Below, one piece after another: positions 32,866 to 41,180 of a stretch of 64,000 bases of DNA. The translations under genes were made by a program, and so were the position numbers. The stretch lies in assembly GCA_963721345.1 (NCBI GenBank), contig CAVRIT010000002.1, positions 1 to 64,000 of the forward strand, read 5' to 3'. Every line of letters starts with the position of its first letter. Position 1 is the first letter of the stretch. A model generated the notes under the pieces. It was not told where the DNA came from. It searched no databases and saw only the letters and a list, made by a program, of their open reading frames with translations. The DNA is from JACDAN01 sp963721345 (GTDB lineage: Bacteria > Actinomycetota > Thermoleophilia > Gaiellales > Gaiellaceae).

Positions 32866-33426
32866 CACGGCCCATCCAGGAAGTTGCGGACGAGGTCGGG
32901 CCCGATCGGAGTCAGCACCGACTCGGGGTGGAACTGGACGCCGTCCACGCGCAGCTCCCGGTGGCGGACGGCCATCACCTCGCCCTCGGCGCAGGTGGCG
33001 GAGACGTCGAGGTCGTCCGGGATCGAGGTTGCGGCGAGCGAGTGGTAGCGCCCGGCGATGAAGTCGGCCGGCAGCCCCCGGAAGAGGCCGAGCCCGTCGT
33101 GGCTGATCACGCTCGCCTTCCCGTGGACGATCGACTTCGCCTGCCCGACCTCGCCGCCGAACACTTCCACGATCGCCTGGTGGCCCAGGCAGACGCCGAG
33201 CGTCGGGATGCGTGGCGCAAGCCTGCGGATGATCTCGAGCGTCTCGCCGGCAGCCGACGGACGGCCCGGACCGGGGGAGATCACGAGGTGCGTGGGCTCC
33301 AGCCGCTCCGCCTCGTCCGCGTCGATCGCGTCGTTGCGGCGAACCTCGACCTCCGCGCCCTGCTCGCCGAGGAGGTGCGCGAGGTTGTAGGTGAACGAGT
33401 CGTAGTTGTCCACGAGGCAAGATCAC
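32865..33426 (-). CDS. trpG: Anthranilate synthase glutamine amidotransferase, one apparent +1 frameshift
   Basis: Class I glutamine amidotransferase supplying ammonia to TrpE. The catalytic Cys is in LGVCLGHQAIVEVFGG (near residue 85), and His-Glu in QFHPESVLTP near 170. HLVISPGPG is the oxyanion region. The frame as it stands starts at GTG 33413 (VDNYDSFTYNL). Removing one base of the pair 33416-33417 gives GTG 33426 with the canonical V-I-L-L-V-D-N-Y-D-S-F start, so an inserted base is likely. The next gene trpD starts within its TGA. Confidence 0.93.
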
Positions 33427-34657
33427 GCGAGCGAGCCTCCGCGAGGTCGATCGCGCGCTCGAGCGCCGCGAGCTTCCGCAGGCACTCGTCGTGCTCGGCG
33501 CTCGGCGACGAGTCCGCGACGATCCCCGCGCCCGCCTGCAGGTGGGCGATTCCGTCGTGGAGGACGATTGTGCGGATCGCGATGCAGGTGTCGACCGGCC
33601 CGCCCGGCAGGAAGTAACCGACGGCGCCCGCGTAGGGGCCGCGCCGGTGCTCCTCGAGCTCCGAGATGATCTGCATCGCGCGCACCTTGGGCGCGCCGCT
33701 GACCGTGCCGGCCGGGAAGCACGCGCGCAGCAGGTCGAACTGCGAGACGCCGTCGTTCAGCTCGCCCGTGACCTCGGAAACGAGGTGCGTCACGTGCGAG
33801 TAGCGCTCGGGCTCGAGGAAGCGCTGCACGCGAACCGTCCCCGGGCGGCAGACGCGCGAGAGGTCGTTGCGCCCGAGGTCGACGAGCATCACGTGCTCGG
33901 CCCGGTCCTTCTCGGAGTCCAGCAGCCGCTGCGCGTCGCCTTCGCCGGGGTGCGTCGTGCCCGCGATCGGGTTCAGCTCGGCGATCCCGTTCTCCGACTT
34001 CACGAGCGTCTCCGGCGAGGAGCCGACGAGCGAGAGCTCGCCGAGCTCGAGGACGAAGAGGTACGGCGAGGGGTTCACGCGACGGAGCGAGCGGTAGAGG
34101 TCGACGGCGGTCGCCTTCGTCGGTCGCTCGGCGCGCTGCGAGAGGACGATCTGGAACGCGTCGCCGGCGCGGATGTAGCGCTTCGCCTTCTCGACGCGCT
34201 TCTCGTACTCGAAGCGGCCGGGAAAGCGGCGTGTCGCGCTGCCCTTCCCGCCCGCGCCGTTCGCCGGCTCCTCGACCTGAGCGGCGAGCCGCGCGGCGAC
34301 CTCGTCCGGGTTACCGCGCAGCACCTCCGCGAGCCCGAGCACGTGGTCGAAGCGGATCAGCGTGTCGGGGACGACGAACAGGCTCTCCGGGAGAGCCGGG
34401 CCCTTGTCCGGCAGCCCGACCGACGGCTCGAGCACCGCCGCGTGGTCGTAGCCCAGGTAGCCGACGACCGGCTCGCCGAGGCGCTCGGCCTCAGCGAAAT
34501 CCACGAACCGGGAGCCGGACCCGACGAACGAGTGCCGCCCGAGCCGCCCGCGCTCCACCGACTCGAGCAGGAAGCTCGCCGCCCCGCCGCCGCGCAGCCT
34601 GAGGTAGGCCCCGAGCGGGGAGATCAGGTCGGTGGAGATGACGGTTTGGACATTCAT
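33281..34657 (-). CDS. trpE: Anthranilate synthase component I
   Basis: Converts chorismate and ammonia to anthranilate. The chorismate-binding C-domain contains FEYEKRVEKAKRYIRAGDAFQIVLSQRAE, PSPYLFVLELGELSLVGSSPETLVK, NPIAGTTHPGEG, AEHVMLVDLGRNDLSRVC, GTVSGAPKVRAMQIISELE and RGPYAGAVGYF. The N-terminal regulatory domain keeps SFLLESVERGRLGRHSFVG (feedback site). ATG 34657 is chosen because AGGAG lies 8 bases upstream; an ATG 60 bases earlier lies in the leader. The open frame runs to 33281 over trpG, but homology ends near 33430, so the true stop was probably lost to an indel near the trpG start. Confidence 0.93.
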   Translation of the reverse strand: MNVQTVISTDLISPLGAYLRLRGGGAASFLLESVERGRLGRHSFVGSGSRFVDFAEAERLGEPVVGYLGYDHAAVLEPSVGLPDKGPALPESLFVVPDTLIRFDHVLGLAEVLRGNPDEVAARLAAQVEEPANGAGGKGSATRRFPGRFEYEKRVEKAKRYIRAGDAFQIVLSQRAERPTKATAVDLYRSLRRVNPSPYLFVLELGELSLVGSSPETLVKSENGIAELNPIAGTTHPGEGDAQRLLDSEKDRAEHVMLVDLGRNDLSRVCRPGTVRVQRFLEPERYSHVTHLVSEVTGELNDGVSQFDLLRACFPAGTVSGAPKVRAMQIISELEEHRRGPYAGAVGYFLPGGPVDTCIAIRTIVLHDGIAHLQAGAGIVADSSPSAEHDECLRKLAALERAIDLAEARSRDLASWTTTTRSPTTSRTSSASRARRSRFAATTRSTRTRRSGWSPRTS

Positions 34658-34675
34658 CTTTTGGTCTCCTGCGGT

Positions 34676-34693
34676 GCCAGACTTCAGTCTGGC
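34676..34693. promoter_or_regulatory. Hairpin just upstream of the trpE ribosome site
   Basis: GCCAGACT-TC-AGTCTGGC, perfect 8-base arms with a two-base centre, lies between the attenuator and the trpE Shine-Dalgarno. It could stabilise the trpE mRNA 5' end or act as a pause hairpin. Confidence 0.45.
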
Positions 34694-34719
34694 TTCGCGA
34701 ACAATCACGACAAACAAAA

Positions 34720-34740
34720 AGACCCTCCGGCGGAGAGTCT
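34720..34740 (-). terminator. Attenuator (intrinsic terminator) of the trp operon
   Basis: On the minus strand AGACTCTCC-GCC-GGAGGGTCT (one G-T pair) is followed at once by TTTTTG. It lies 31 bases after the stop of a tryptophan-rich leader peptide. The upstream segment AAGACCC (34752-34758) is complementary to the distal arm GGGTCTT (34719-34725), and CCAGGCC (34759-34765) is complementary to GGCCTGG in the Trp codons (34802-34808). This gives the alternating pairings needed for attenuation. Confidence 0.82.
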
Positions 34741-34771
34741 TCGAGCGGTACGGGTCTTGGCCTGGGTCAGC

Positions 34772-34834
34772 TCAGCGCAGGCTCCCGCACCGCTCGTGGC
34801 GCCAGGCCCAGCCCCAGGTGCGGACGGGAGTCAT
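34772..34834 (-). CDS. trpL: trp leader peptide with three Trp codons
   Basis: A 20-residue peptide from ATG 34834 to TGA 34772-34774, containing T-W-G-W-A-W (Trp at residues 7, 9 and 11). It precedes an intrinsic terminator and trpE. A ribosome stalled at the Trp codons would cover the GGCCTGG segment and free the downstream antiterminator bases. A promoter (TTGACC-N17-TACCCT) places the mRNA start at or within a base or two of this ATG, so the peptide would be translated from a leaderless mRNA. Confidence 0.85.
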   Translation of the reverse strand: MTPVRTWGWAWRHERCGSLR

Positions 34835-34841
34835 CGCGCTC

Positions 34842-34870
34842 AGGGTACGTGCGGCTCCAGCGCCGGTCAA
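34842..34870 (-). promoter_or_regulatory. trp operon promoter
   Basis: On the minus strand, -35 TTGACC (34865-34870), 17-base spacer and -10 TACCCT (34842-34847), followed 7 bases later by the trpL ATG. The -35 overlaps the stop codon of the chorismate mutase gene, so the operon promoter is embedded in that gene's end. Confidence 0.75.
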
Positions 34871-35151
34871 GAGATCTCCCGCTTCGTCAGCTCGAGGATC
34901 TGCTTGTAGAGCTCCTCGAGCCCTTCCTGCGAGAGCGGGCCGCGGTTCGCACGGATCATGTCTCGGAGCATCCACTCCTCGCGCTGCGGGTCGACGAAGT
35001 CGTAGCCGCGCTCTTCCTTGTAGCTCTTTAGACGCTGGACCAGCCGCAGCCGCGCGTTGACCGCCTCGATCAGCGCGCGGTCGTTGTCGGAGATCTCCTC
35101 GCGCAGCTGGCGCACGAAGGCGTCCTGGCCCGGGTCTTGGCTTGGCTCCAC
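34867..35151 (-). CDS. Chorismate mutase (AroQ class)
   Basis: A 94-residue all-helical AroQ-type chorismate mutase producing prephenate. Helix 1 has LREEISDNDRALIEAVNARLRLVQRLKSYKEERGYDFVDPQREEWMLRDM, containing the Arg, Lys and Glu residues of the active site in the family order, then LSQEGLEELYKQILELTKREI. The GTG start at 35151 is divergent from aroF with 22 bases between start codons. It lies upstream of the trp operon on the same strand and may be read through into it. Confidence 0.9.
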   Translation of the reverse strand: MEPSQDPGQDAFVRQLREEISDNDRALIEAVNARLRLVQRLKSYKEERGYDFVDPQREEWMLRDMIRANRGPLSQEGLEELYKQILELTKREIS

Positions 35152-35161
35152 GACCGGAACC

Positions 35162-35167
35162 TACACT
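35162..35167 (+). promoter_or_regulatory. -10 element of the aroF operon
   Basis: TACACT lies 6 bases before the aroF ATG, giving a leaderless transcript. A weak -35 (TTGGCT, 19-base spacer) lies within the start of the divergent chorismate mutase gene, so the two promoters are interlocked. Confidence 0.5.
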
Positions 35168-35173
35168 TGCCCG

Positions 35174-36226
35174 ATGGCCACTCCGACGACTCCGAGCGCG
35201 GCACCCGAGCTCTTGATCGTGATGGCGGCCGGTGCGACGCCGGACCAGACCGAGCATGTCGTCGCTCGTCTGCGGGAGGCCGGCGCCGACGCGAGGGTCT
35301 CACGGGGCCGCGAGGCGACGGTGATCGGCGCGATCGGCGAGCGGGAGACGCTGAGCGAGCTTCCGCTCGAGGCGTACCCCGGCGTGGAGCGCGTCCTGCC
35401 GATCCTCAAGCCGTACAAGCTGGTCTCGCGCGAGCTTTCGCCGGACCCGACCGTGATCGAGGTCGACGGCAGGCGGATCGGCGACACCTCCTTCGGGCTC
35501 ATCGCCGGACCGTGCACGGTCGAGTACCGCGAGCAGACGCTCGAGACGGCGCGGGCCGTCGCGGCGGCCGGCGCGACGATGCTCCGCGGCGGCGCGTTCA
35601 AGCCGCGCACCTCGCCGTACACCTTTCAGGGGCTCGGCCTCGACGCGCTCGAGGTGCTGCGCGAGGCGCGCGAAGAGACCGGCCTGCCGATCGTCACGGA
35701 GCTGATGGACCCGCGGCACGTCGAGGAGGTGATCGAGGTCGCCGACGTCGTCCAGATCGGCGCGCGGAACATGCAGAACTTCCTCCTGCTCGCCGAAGTG
35801 GGCCGGACCGACAAGCCGGTGCTCCTGAAGCGCGGGGCGTCGGCGTCGATCGAGGAGCTGCTGATGGCGGCCGAGTACATCGCGAAGGAGGGGAACGAGC
35901 GGATCATCCTCTGCGAGCGCGGGATCAAGACGTTCGAATCGTCCCTCCGGTACACGCTAGACCTGGGCTCGGTGGCCGTGCTGAAGGAGGAGACGCACCT
36001 GCCGGTGATCGTCGACCCCTCGCATGCCGCGGGGCGCCGGGCGCTGGTCCTGCCACTGGCCCGGGCGGCTGTGGCGGTGGGCGCCGACGGGATCATCGTC
36101 GAGGCACACCCGCGGCCCGAGGAGGCTCTCTGCGACGGCCCGCAGCAGCTCTCGACGGCCGAGTTCGGGGAGTTCGCGCGCGAGGTGGGACGGTTCGTCG
36201 CGCTGATGGGCAAGCAGATCGGGTGA
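35174..36226 (+). CDS. aroF: 3-deoxy-7-phosphoheptulonate synthase (DAHP synthase, type I-beta)
   Basis: First enzyme of the shikimate pathway. Residues 12-85 form the ferredoxin-like regulatory domain of I-beta enzymes (ELLIVMAAGATPDQTEHVVARLREAGADARVSRGREATVIGAIGE). The barrel has the metal/PEP motifs IAGPCTVEYREQTLETARAVAAAGATMLRGGAFKPRTSPYTFQGLG, QIGARNMQNFLLL, VLLKRGASASIEELLMAAEYIAKEGNERIILCERGIKTFE, VIVDPSHAAGRRALV. ATG 35174 is chosen over an upstream in-frame start because TACACT is 6 bases away. Its stop overlaps tyrA. Confidence 0.95.
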   Translation: MATPTTPSAAPELLIVMAAGATPDQTEHVVARLREAGADARVSRGREATVIGAIGERETLSELPLEAYPGVERVLPILKPYKLVSRELSPDPTVIEVDGRRIGDTSFGLIAGPCTVEYREQTLETARAVAAAGATMLRGGAFKPRTSPYTFQGLGLDALEVLREAREETGLPIVTELMDPRHVEEVIEVADVVQIGARNMQNFLLLAEVGRTDKPVLLKRGASASIEELLMAAEYIAKEGNERIILCERGIKTFESSLRYTLDLGSVAVLKEETHLPVIVDPSHAAGRRALVLPLARAAVAVGADGIIVEAHPRPEEALCDGPQQLSTAEFGEFAREVGRFVALMGKQIG

Positions 36227-37311
36227 GAGTCGCAATCGTCGGCACCGGGCTGATCGGCGCGTCGGTCGGCCTGGCGGCGAAGCGCGGCGGCGCGACGGTG
36301 GTCGGATACGACGCGGACCGTGCGGTCGCCGACGTTGCGGCCGAGCGCGGGGCGGTGGACGAGGTCGCGGGGTCGTTGGAGGAGGCGCTCGCGGCGGCAG
36401 AGCTCGCGGTGGTCGGAGTCCCGGTCGGCCAGCTTCCCGCGGAGGTTCGCGCGGTGCTCGCGGCGAGCGACGAGCGTTGCACGGTGACGGACGTCGGCTC
36501 GACGAAGGCTGCGGCGTGCGCGGCGGCCGACGGCTCTCCTCGGTTCGTAGGTGGTCATCCCGTCTGCGGATCGGAGGCGCGGGGACCGGAGCACGCGAGC
36601 GCCGACCTGTTCGAGGGCGCGACGTGGTTCCTGACACCGCTGCCGCAGACGGATTCGGACCGTCACCGCCTCGTCCACGGGTTCGTCAGCGAGCTCGGGG
36701 CGACGCCGGTTGCGGTCGACCCCGTTGCCCACGACCGCCTCGTCGCGCTGACGAGCCACCTGCCGCACGTGCTCGCAAACGTGCTCGTCAACCAGGCCGG
36801 GGCGACACGGATCGACGGGCACCAGCCGCTCTCCTCGGCGGGCGGGTCGCTTCGCGACATGACCCGCGTCGCCGGTGCGAACCCCCGGATCTGGGTCGAC
36901 ATCTTCCTCGAGAACGCGGGCCCGCTTCGCGACGCGCTCGCCGAGCATCGCCGCGGTCTCGAGCAGGTCGAGTCGGCGCTCGCGTCGGGAGACGCCGGCT
37001 TCCTCGCCCGCTGGGTCGGCGAGGCGTCGCTCAACCGGCGCGCCATGATCACCGAGGCCTACGGGGATCCCGGCGAGCTCCACCGGCTCCGCGTCCACGT
37101 GCCGGACCGGCCGGGAGTGCTCGCGGGCATCACGCAGGCGCTCGGCGCGGAACGGATCAACATCGAGGACTTCGAGCTCCAGCACCAGTCGACCGACCGG
37201 GGCGGCACGCTGGCGCTCCTCGTGGCCGGCGCCGAGGAAGCCGAGCGGGCGGCGGCGCTCCTCGAGGCCCAGGGCTACGGCGTCGTCGTCGCGCCGGCGC
37301 TCGACGAATGA
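36223..37311 (+). CDS. tyrA: Prephenate dehydrogenase with ACT domain
   Basis: A 362-residue enzyme oxidising prephenate to 4-hydroxyphenylpyruvate. The NAD-binding start is VRVAIVGTGLIGASVGLAAKRGG, followed by VTDVGSTKAAAC, FVGGHPVCGSEARGPEHASADLFEGATW (catalytic His), ALTSHLPHVLANVL and GGSLRDMTRVAGANPRIWVDIFLEN. The C-terminal 80 residues (HRLRVHVPDRPGVLAGITQALGAERINIEDFELQH) are an ACT domain, giving probable tyrosine feedback. GTG 36223 overlaps the aroF stop; the stop overlaps the aroA ATG. Confidence 0.94.
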   Translation: MRVAIVGTGLIGASVGLAAKRGGATVVGYDADRAVADVAAERGAVDEVAGSLEEALAAAELAVVGVPVGQLPAEVRAVLAASDERCTVTDVGSTKAAACAAADGSPRFVGGHPVCGSEARGPEHASADLFEGATWFLTPLPQTDSDRHRLVHGFVSELGATPVAVDPVAHDRLVALTSHLPHVLANVLVNQAGATRIDGHQPLSSAGGSLRDMTRVAGANPRIWVDIFLENAGPLRDALAEHRRGLEQVESALASGDAGFLARWVGEASLNRRAMITEAYGDPGELHRLRVHVPDRPGVLAGITQALGAERINIEDFELQHQSTDRGGTLALLVAGAEEAERAAALLEAQGYGVVVAPALDE

Positions 37312-38591
37312 AGGTCGAGCCGGCGGCATCCGTTCGCGGCGCGATCGCGGTTCCGGGGAACAAGGGCAGCGCCCAGCGCGCTGTCCTGCTCGGCTCGCTG
37401 ACGGACGGCGAGAGCGAGATTCGCGGCTTCGGCCGGGCCGAGGACACCGAGGCGGCGATCCGGATCGTCCGGGACGTCGGCGCCGAGGTCGACGAGGACG
37501 GCGACGTCGTGCGGGTGCGCGGCGTTGGGCTGCGGGGGTTGAAGGCGCCCGAGAGCCCGCTCGACTGCGGGAATGCGGGGACGGTGCTGCGCCTCGCCTC
37601 GGGGATCCTGGCGGGCCAGGACGGGACGTTCGTCCTCACCGGCGACGAGTCGCTGTCGCGCCGCCCGCACGAGCGTGTGGCGGAGCCCCTGCGTCGGATG
37701 GGAGCCCGCGTGGAGACGACTGACGGCGGGGCGCCGTTGCTGATCGAGGGCGGGTCGCTGAAGCCGATCCGCTACGTGCTTCCCGTGGCGAGCGCGCAGG
37801 TGAAGTCGGCGGTGCTGTTCGCGGGGATGCTCGCCGAGGGCGGACCGACCACGGTCGTCGAGCCCGTGCCGACCCGCGACCACAGCGAGCGCCTCCTGCG
37901 CGAGCTCGGCGTGCGGGTCGGGCGGCGCGGCGAGGAGGTGTCCGTGCACCCGGTCGAACGTCTTGCGCCGTTTCGGGTCGAGATCGCCGGAGATTTCTCC
38001 TCCGCGGCGCCGTTCATCGTCGCCGCCACGCTGCTCCACGGGTCGGAGCTCCTCGTGGAAGGCGTGAACGTGAACCCCCTCCGGACCGGCCTGCTCGACG
38101 TGCTCGAGCGGATGGGCGCCAACATCGCCGTCTTCCACCGGCGGATGGTGAGCGGCGAGCCCGTCGCCGACCTCGAGGTGCGATCGGCCCCGCTGACCGC
38201 GACCGCCGTGCGAGCCGGGGAGGTGCCGACGCTGATCGACGAGCTGCCGCTCTATGGGCTCGCCGCCGGAATGGCGCGCGGCGAAAGCGTCGTCCGCGGC
38301 GCGCGGGAGCTGCGCGCAAAGGAAACGGACCGGATCGAAACTGTGACAAATGCGCTCCGCGCCCTTGGCGTCCGGGTCTCGGCGGGCGATGATGGCTTCG
38401 GGGTGAGGGGTGTACCCACCCGCCCTAAGGGTGGGGGTGTGGTCGAGGCGCGCGGCGATCACCGGATTGCGATGCTCGGCGCCGTCGGTGGGCTCGTGTC
38501 TCGAGAGGGGACGCAGATCGAAGGTGCCGAGAGCGTGGCGGTAAGCTTCCCCGGATTCTTCGACCTGCTCGACTCGGTGACCCAGCGATGA
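37308..38591 (+). CDS. aroA: 5-enolpyruvylshikimate-3-phosphate synthase
   Basis: A 427-residue EPSP synthase. Lys and Ser of VPGNKGSAQRAVLLGSLTDGES bind shikimate-3-phosphate; DCGNAGTVLRLASGILAGQ, SQV-like SAQVKSAVLFAGML, RDHSERLL, EIAGDFSSAAPFIVAATLL, RAKETDRIETVTNALRALGV and GDHRIAMLGAVGGLVSREGT complete the family pattern. The N-terminal GNKGSAQR differs from the common GSKS form and may affect glyphosate response (inference). ATGA overlaps at both ends. An internal inverted repeat (CCCACC...GGTGGG) near 38410-38436 is in a surface loop of normal length. Confidence 0.95.
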   Translation: MKVEPAASVRGAIAVPGNKGSAQRAVLLGSLTDGESEIRGFGRAEDTEAAIRIVRDVGAEVDEDGDVVRVRGVGLRGLKAPESPLDCGNAGTVLRLASGILAGQDGTFVLTGDESLSRRPHERVAEPLRRMGARVETTDGGAPLLIEGGSLKPIRYVLPVASAQVKSAVLFAGMLAEGGPTTVVEPVPTRDHSERLLRELGVRVGRRGEEVSVHPVERLAPFRVEIAGDFSSAAPFIVAATLLHGSELLVEGVNVNPLRTGLLDVLERMGANIAVFHRRMVSGEPVADLEVRSAPLTATAVRAGEVPTLIDELPLYGLAAGMARGESVVRGARELRAKETDRIETVTNALRALGVRVSAGDDGFGVRGVPTRPKGGGVVEARGDHRIAMLGAVGGLVSREGTQIEGAESVAVSFPGFFDLLDSVTQR

Positions 38592-39217
38592 TCGTTGCGA
38601 TCGACGGGCCCGCCGGAGCCGGAAAGAGCACCGTTGCGCGCCGGCTCGCCGAGCGTCTCGGGTTCCGGTATCTGGACACGGGCGCCATGTACCGGGCCGT
38701 CACCTGGCTCGCGGTCGAGCGATCCCTCGATCTCGAGGACGGCGCGGCGCTCGGTTCGCTCGCCGAAGGGAATCCCGTCGACCTGGACGAGGCAGGCACC
38801 GTGACGATCGCCGGCAACGACGTCACCGACGCGATCCGCCAGGCGGAGATCGACCGGCTCGTCCCGATCGCCGCGCGGCACCCCGAGGTGCGCGATGTGA
38901 TGCGCCGGCGCCAGCGCGAGCTCGCCGACCTCGGAAACGCCGTGATCGAGGGACGGGACATCGGGACCGTGGTCGTCCCCGATGCCGAGGTCAAGGTCTA
39001 CTTGTACGCCGATCCCGGCATTCGCGCCCGCCGCCGCCAGGCCGAACGCCCGGACATCGGCGGCGATGCGCTCGCGACAGACCTCCGGCTCCGCGACGAG
39101 AGCGACGCCGCGCGGATGCAGCCCGCAGGCGACGCCCAGCAGATCGACACGACGGAGCTCGACGTGGAGGACGTCGTCGGCCGGATCGAGGCGCTCGTCC
39201 GGACGCGGGTCGCATGA
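38588..39217 (+). CDS. cmk: Cytidylate kinase
   Basis: A 209-residue nucleoside monophosphate kinase. The P-loop is IDGPAGAGKST at residues 5-15, then RLGFRYLDTGAMYRAVTWLAV and EGRDIGTVVVPDAEVKVYLYADPGIRARRR (lid and CMP site). The RQ/R residues of RQAERPDI and the missing long NMP-binding insert fit the bacterial type. It phosphorylates CMP and dCMP. Coupled to aroA by ATGA and to the acyltransferase by another ATGA, as in the common cmk-(plsC)-der order. Confidence 0.95.
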   Translation: MIVAIDGPAGAGKSTVARRLAERLGFRYLDTGAMYRAVTWLAVERSLDLEDGAALGSLAEGNPVDLDEAGTVTIAGNDVTDAIRQAEIDRLVPIAARHPEVRDVMRRRQRELADLGNAVIEGRDIGTVVVPDAEVKVYLYADPGIRARRRQAERPDIGGDALATDLRLRDESDAARMQPAGDAQQIDTTELDVEDVVGRIEALVRTRVA

Positions 39218-39864
39218 ACAGCACCGACGTCGCCTGGAGCATCGGCCGCGTGGTGTTCGGCGGGACCCTTCGGGCGCTTGCGCCCCTGCGCGTCTACGGC
39301 AGCGAACGTGTGCCCTCGACGGGCGGCGTCGTGCTCGCGATGAACCACTTCTCGTGGCTCGATCCGCCCGCCTTCGGGGCCGCGTGTCCCCGGAACTTCC
39401 GCTTCATGGCGAAGTCCGAGCTGCACGGCGTGCCTCTCATCGGCCCGCTGATCCGGTCGTTCGGCACCTTCGCGGTGCGGCGTGGCGAGTCGGACCGCGA
39501 AGCCGTGCGGCTGATGCGCGAGTGCGTCCGCGAGGGAGACGCGCTCGGCCTGTTCGTCGAGGGGACCCGCCAGCGCAACGGTGTGCCCGGTGAGGCGAAG
39601 CCGGGCGCGGCGATGGTGGCGCTGCAGGAGCGCGTGCCGATCGTCCCGGCCGCGATCCACGGGACGCAGCTCTGGAAGCCTGGCAGCTTCCAGCCGATCT
39701 CCGTCGCGTGGGGCCGGCCGCTCTCCTTCGACGGCCTGCCCGCGAACGGCAAGGGCTATCGCGAGGCCTCGACGGAGGTCGAGCGTGAGATCCACGGGCT
39801 CTGGCGCTTCCTGGTCGACGCGCACGCGCTCGGCCGGCCGCGCCACGCCACCCCACCGGCGTGA
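39214..39864 (+). CDS. plsC: 1-acyl-sn-glycerol-3-phosphate acyltransferase
   Basis: A 216-residue PlsC-family acyltransferase. The catalytic NHFSWLD (H-x4-D) is near residues 44-50, then FRFMAKSELHGVPLIGPLIRSFGTFAVRRGESD, the FVEGTRQRNG motif (glycerophosphate binding) and PIVPAAIHGT. It transfers an acyl chain to lysophosphatidic acid in membrane lipid synthesis. Lies between cmk and der, overlapping each by four bases. Confidence 0.92.
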   Translation: MNSTDVAWSIGRVVFGGTLRALAPLRVYGSERVPSTGGVVLAMNHFSWLDPPAFGAACPRNFRFMAKSELHGVPLIGPLIRSFGTFAVRRGESDREAVRLMRECVREGDALGLFVEGTRQRNGVPGEAKPGAAMVALQERVPIVPAAIHGTQLWKPGSFQPISVAWGRPLSFDGLPANGKGYREASTEVEREIHGLWRFLVDAHALGRPRHATPPA

Positions 39865-41180
39865 TCGAGCGCCCACCGGAACTCGCGGGGACGGCCGCAA
39901 TCGTCGGCTTCCCGAATGTCGGAAAGTCGACCCTCGTGAACCGGCTGACGGCCACGCGCGACGCGGTCGTGCACGAGACGCCCGGCGTGACACGGGACCG
40001 GAAGGAGCTGCTCTGCGAGTGGCGCGGGCAGAGGTTCCTGCTCGTCGACACAGGCGGCGTCGACCTCGCCGACAGCTCGGAGATCACGCGACAGATCGTC
40101 GAGCAGGCCCGCGCCGCGATCGACGAAGCCGACCTCGTGCTGTTCGTCGTCGATGCCCAGCTGGGAGTGACGCCCGGCGACGAGGAGGTCGCCGATCTCC
40201 TTCGCCGGTCGGGCCGCCCCGTGCTGGTGATCGCGAACAAGATCGACGACCCGGCGCGCACCGACGCGATGCACGAGTTTCACCGGCTCGGGCTCGGCGA
40301 GCCGACGCCGATCTCGGCGCTCCACGGGCACGGGACCGGAGATTTGCTCGATGCGATCCTCGAGCGGCTTCCGGGCCGCGCCGCCCGCCCGGAGATCCCG
40401 GAGGACGCGATCCGGGTTGCGATCCTCGGCCGGCCGAACGTCGGCAAGTCGAGCCTCGTAAACGCGCTCGTCGGCCAGGACCGGGTGATCGTCTCGGAGA
40501 CGCCAGGCACGACCCGCGACGCGATCGACACCGTGCTCGTCCGCGGCGACCGCACCTTCGTCCTCGTCGACACCGCCGGACTGCGCCGGAAGCGAAAGCA
40601 GCGGCAGGGGATCGAGTACTACTCGGAGCTCCGTGCGCTCCAGGCGGCCGAGCGGGCAGACGTCGCGCTCGTCCTCGTCGACTCGAGCGAGGGGCTCGTC
40701 GACCAGGACCTCGCGGTGGCTGACGTGGCCCGAAAGGCGCAGAACTCCACACTCGTCGTGGCGTCGAAGTGGGACGTCGGCCAGACGACGATCGAAGAGC
40801 TGCGGCCCCGCCTTCTGGACCGCCTCAAGCAGCGCCCGCCGCTCGTCGCGGTCTCCGCCAAGACCGGCCGCGGCATCGAGCGTCTCCTCGACCGGATCGA
40901 AGAGCTCTACGACAAGCACACCTCGCGCATCACGACCGGCGAGCTGAACCGGTTCCTCGGCCAGCTACGCGAAGCGCGCCAGCCTCCCTCGCGGAACGGC
41001 AAGCGGCTGAACCTCCTCTACGGCACGCAGACCCAGGCGCGCCCGCCGCGCTTCCGGTTCTTCGTCAACGACCCGGGGCTCGTCACCCGCGACTACGGGT
41101 ACTGGGTCGAGAACCAGTTGCGGGACCGCTTCGAGCTGCAAGGGGTGCCGGTATCCATCGACTTCGTCAGGCGATCGTGA
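39861..41180 (+). CDS. der: Ribosome-assembly GTPase Der (EngA)
   Basis: A 439-residue tandem GTPase. Domain 1: GFPNVGKSTLVNRLTATRDAVVHETPGVTRDR, DTGGVD and NKID. Domain 2: GRPNVGKSSLVNALVGQDRVIVSETPGTTRDAIDT, DTAGLRRKRK and SKWD, each with G1-G4 motifs. The KH-like C-terminal domain ends YGYWVENQLRDRFELQGVPVSIDFVRRS. It is needed for 50S subunit maturation. GTG 39861 overlaps plsC; its TGA overlaps gpsA. Confidence 0.97.
   Translation: MIERPPELAGTAAIVGFPNVGKSTLVNRLTATRDAVVHETPGVTRDRKELLCEWRGQRFLLVDTGGVDLADSSEITRQIVEQARAAIDEADLVLFVVDAQLGVTPGDEEVADLLRRSGRPVLVIANKIDDPARTDAMHEFHRLGLGEPTPISALHGHGTGDLLDAILERLPGRAARPEIPEDAIRVAILGRPNVGKSSLVNALVGQDRVIVSETPGTTRDAIDTVLVRGDRTFVLVDTAGLRRKRKQRQGIEYYSELRALQAAERADVALVLVDSSEGLVDQDLAVADVARKAQNSTLVVASKWDVGQTTIEELRPRLLDRLKQRPPLVAVSAKTGRGIERLLDRIEELYDKHTSRITTGELNRFLGQLREARQPPSRNGKRLNLLYGTQTQARPPRFRFFVNDPGLVTRDYGYWVENQLRDRFELQGVPVSIDFVRRS

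Noticed and set aside
33281..33424. A real C-terminal extension of TrpE over trpG
   Set aside because: The extra residues are low-complexity Thr/Arg/Ser and antisense-like in character, overlap the start of trpG, and follow the end of TrpE similarity; an indel near 33417 explains them.
34702..34850. T-box riboswitch before the trp operon
   Set aside because: No T-box core sequence or specifier-loop layout is visible; the tryptophan-rich peptide and alternating pairings explain control by ribosome-mediated attenuation.
38405..38440. Palindromic insertion inside aroA
   Set aside because: The inverted repeat CCCACC...GGTGGG lies in a loop whose length matches other EPSP synthases, so it is likely chance in GC-rich codons.
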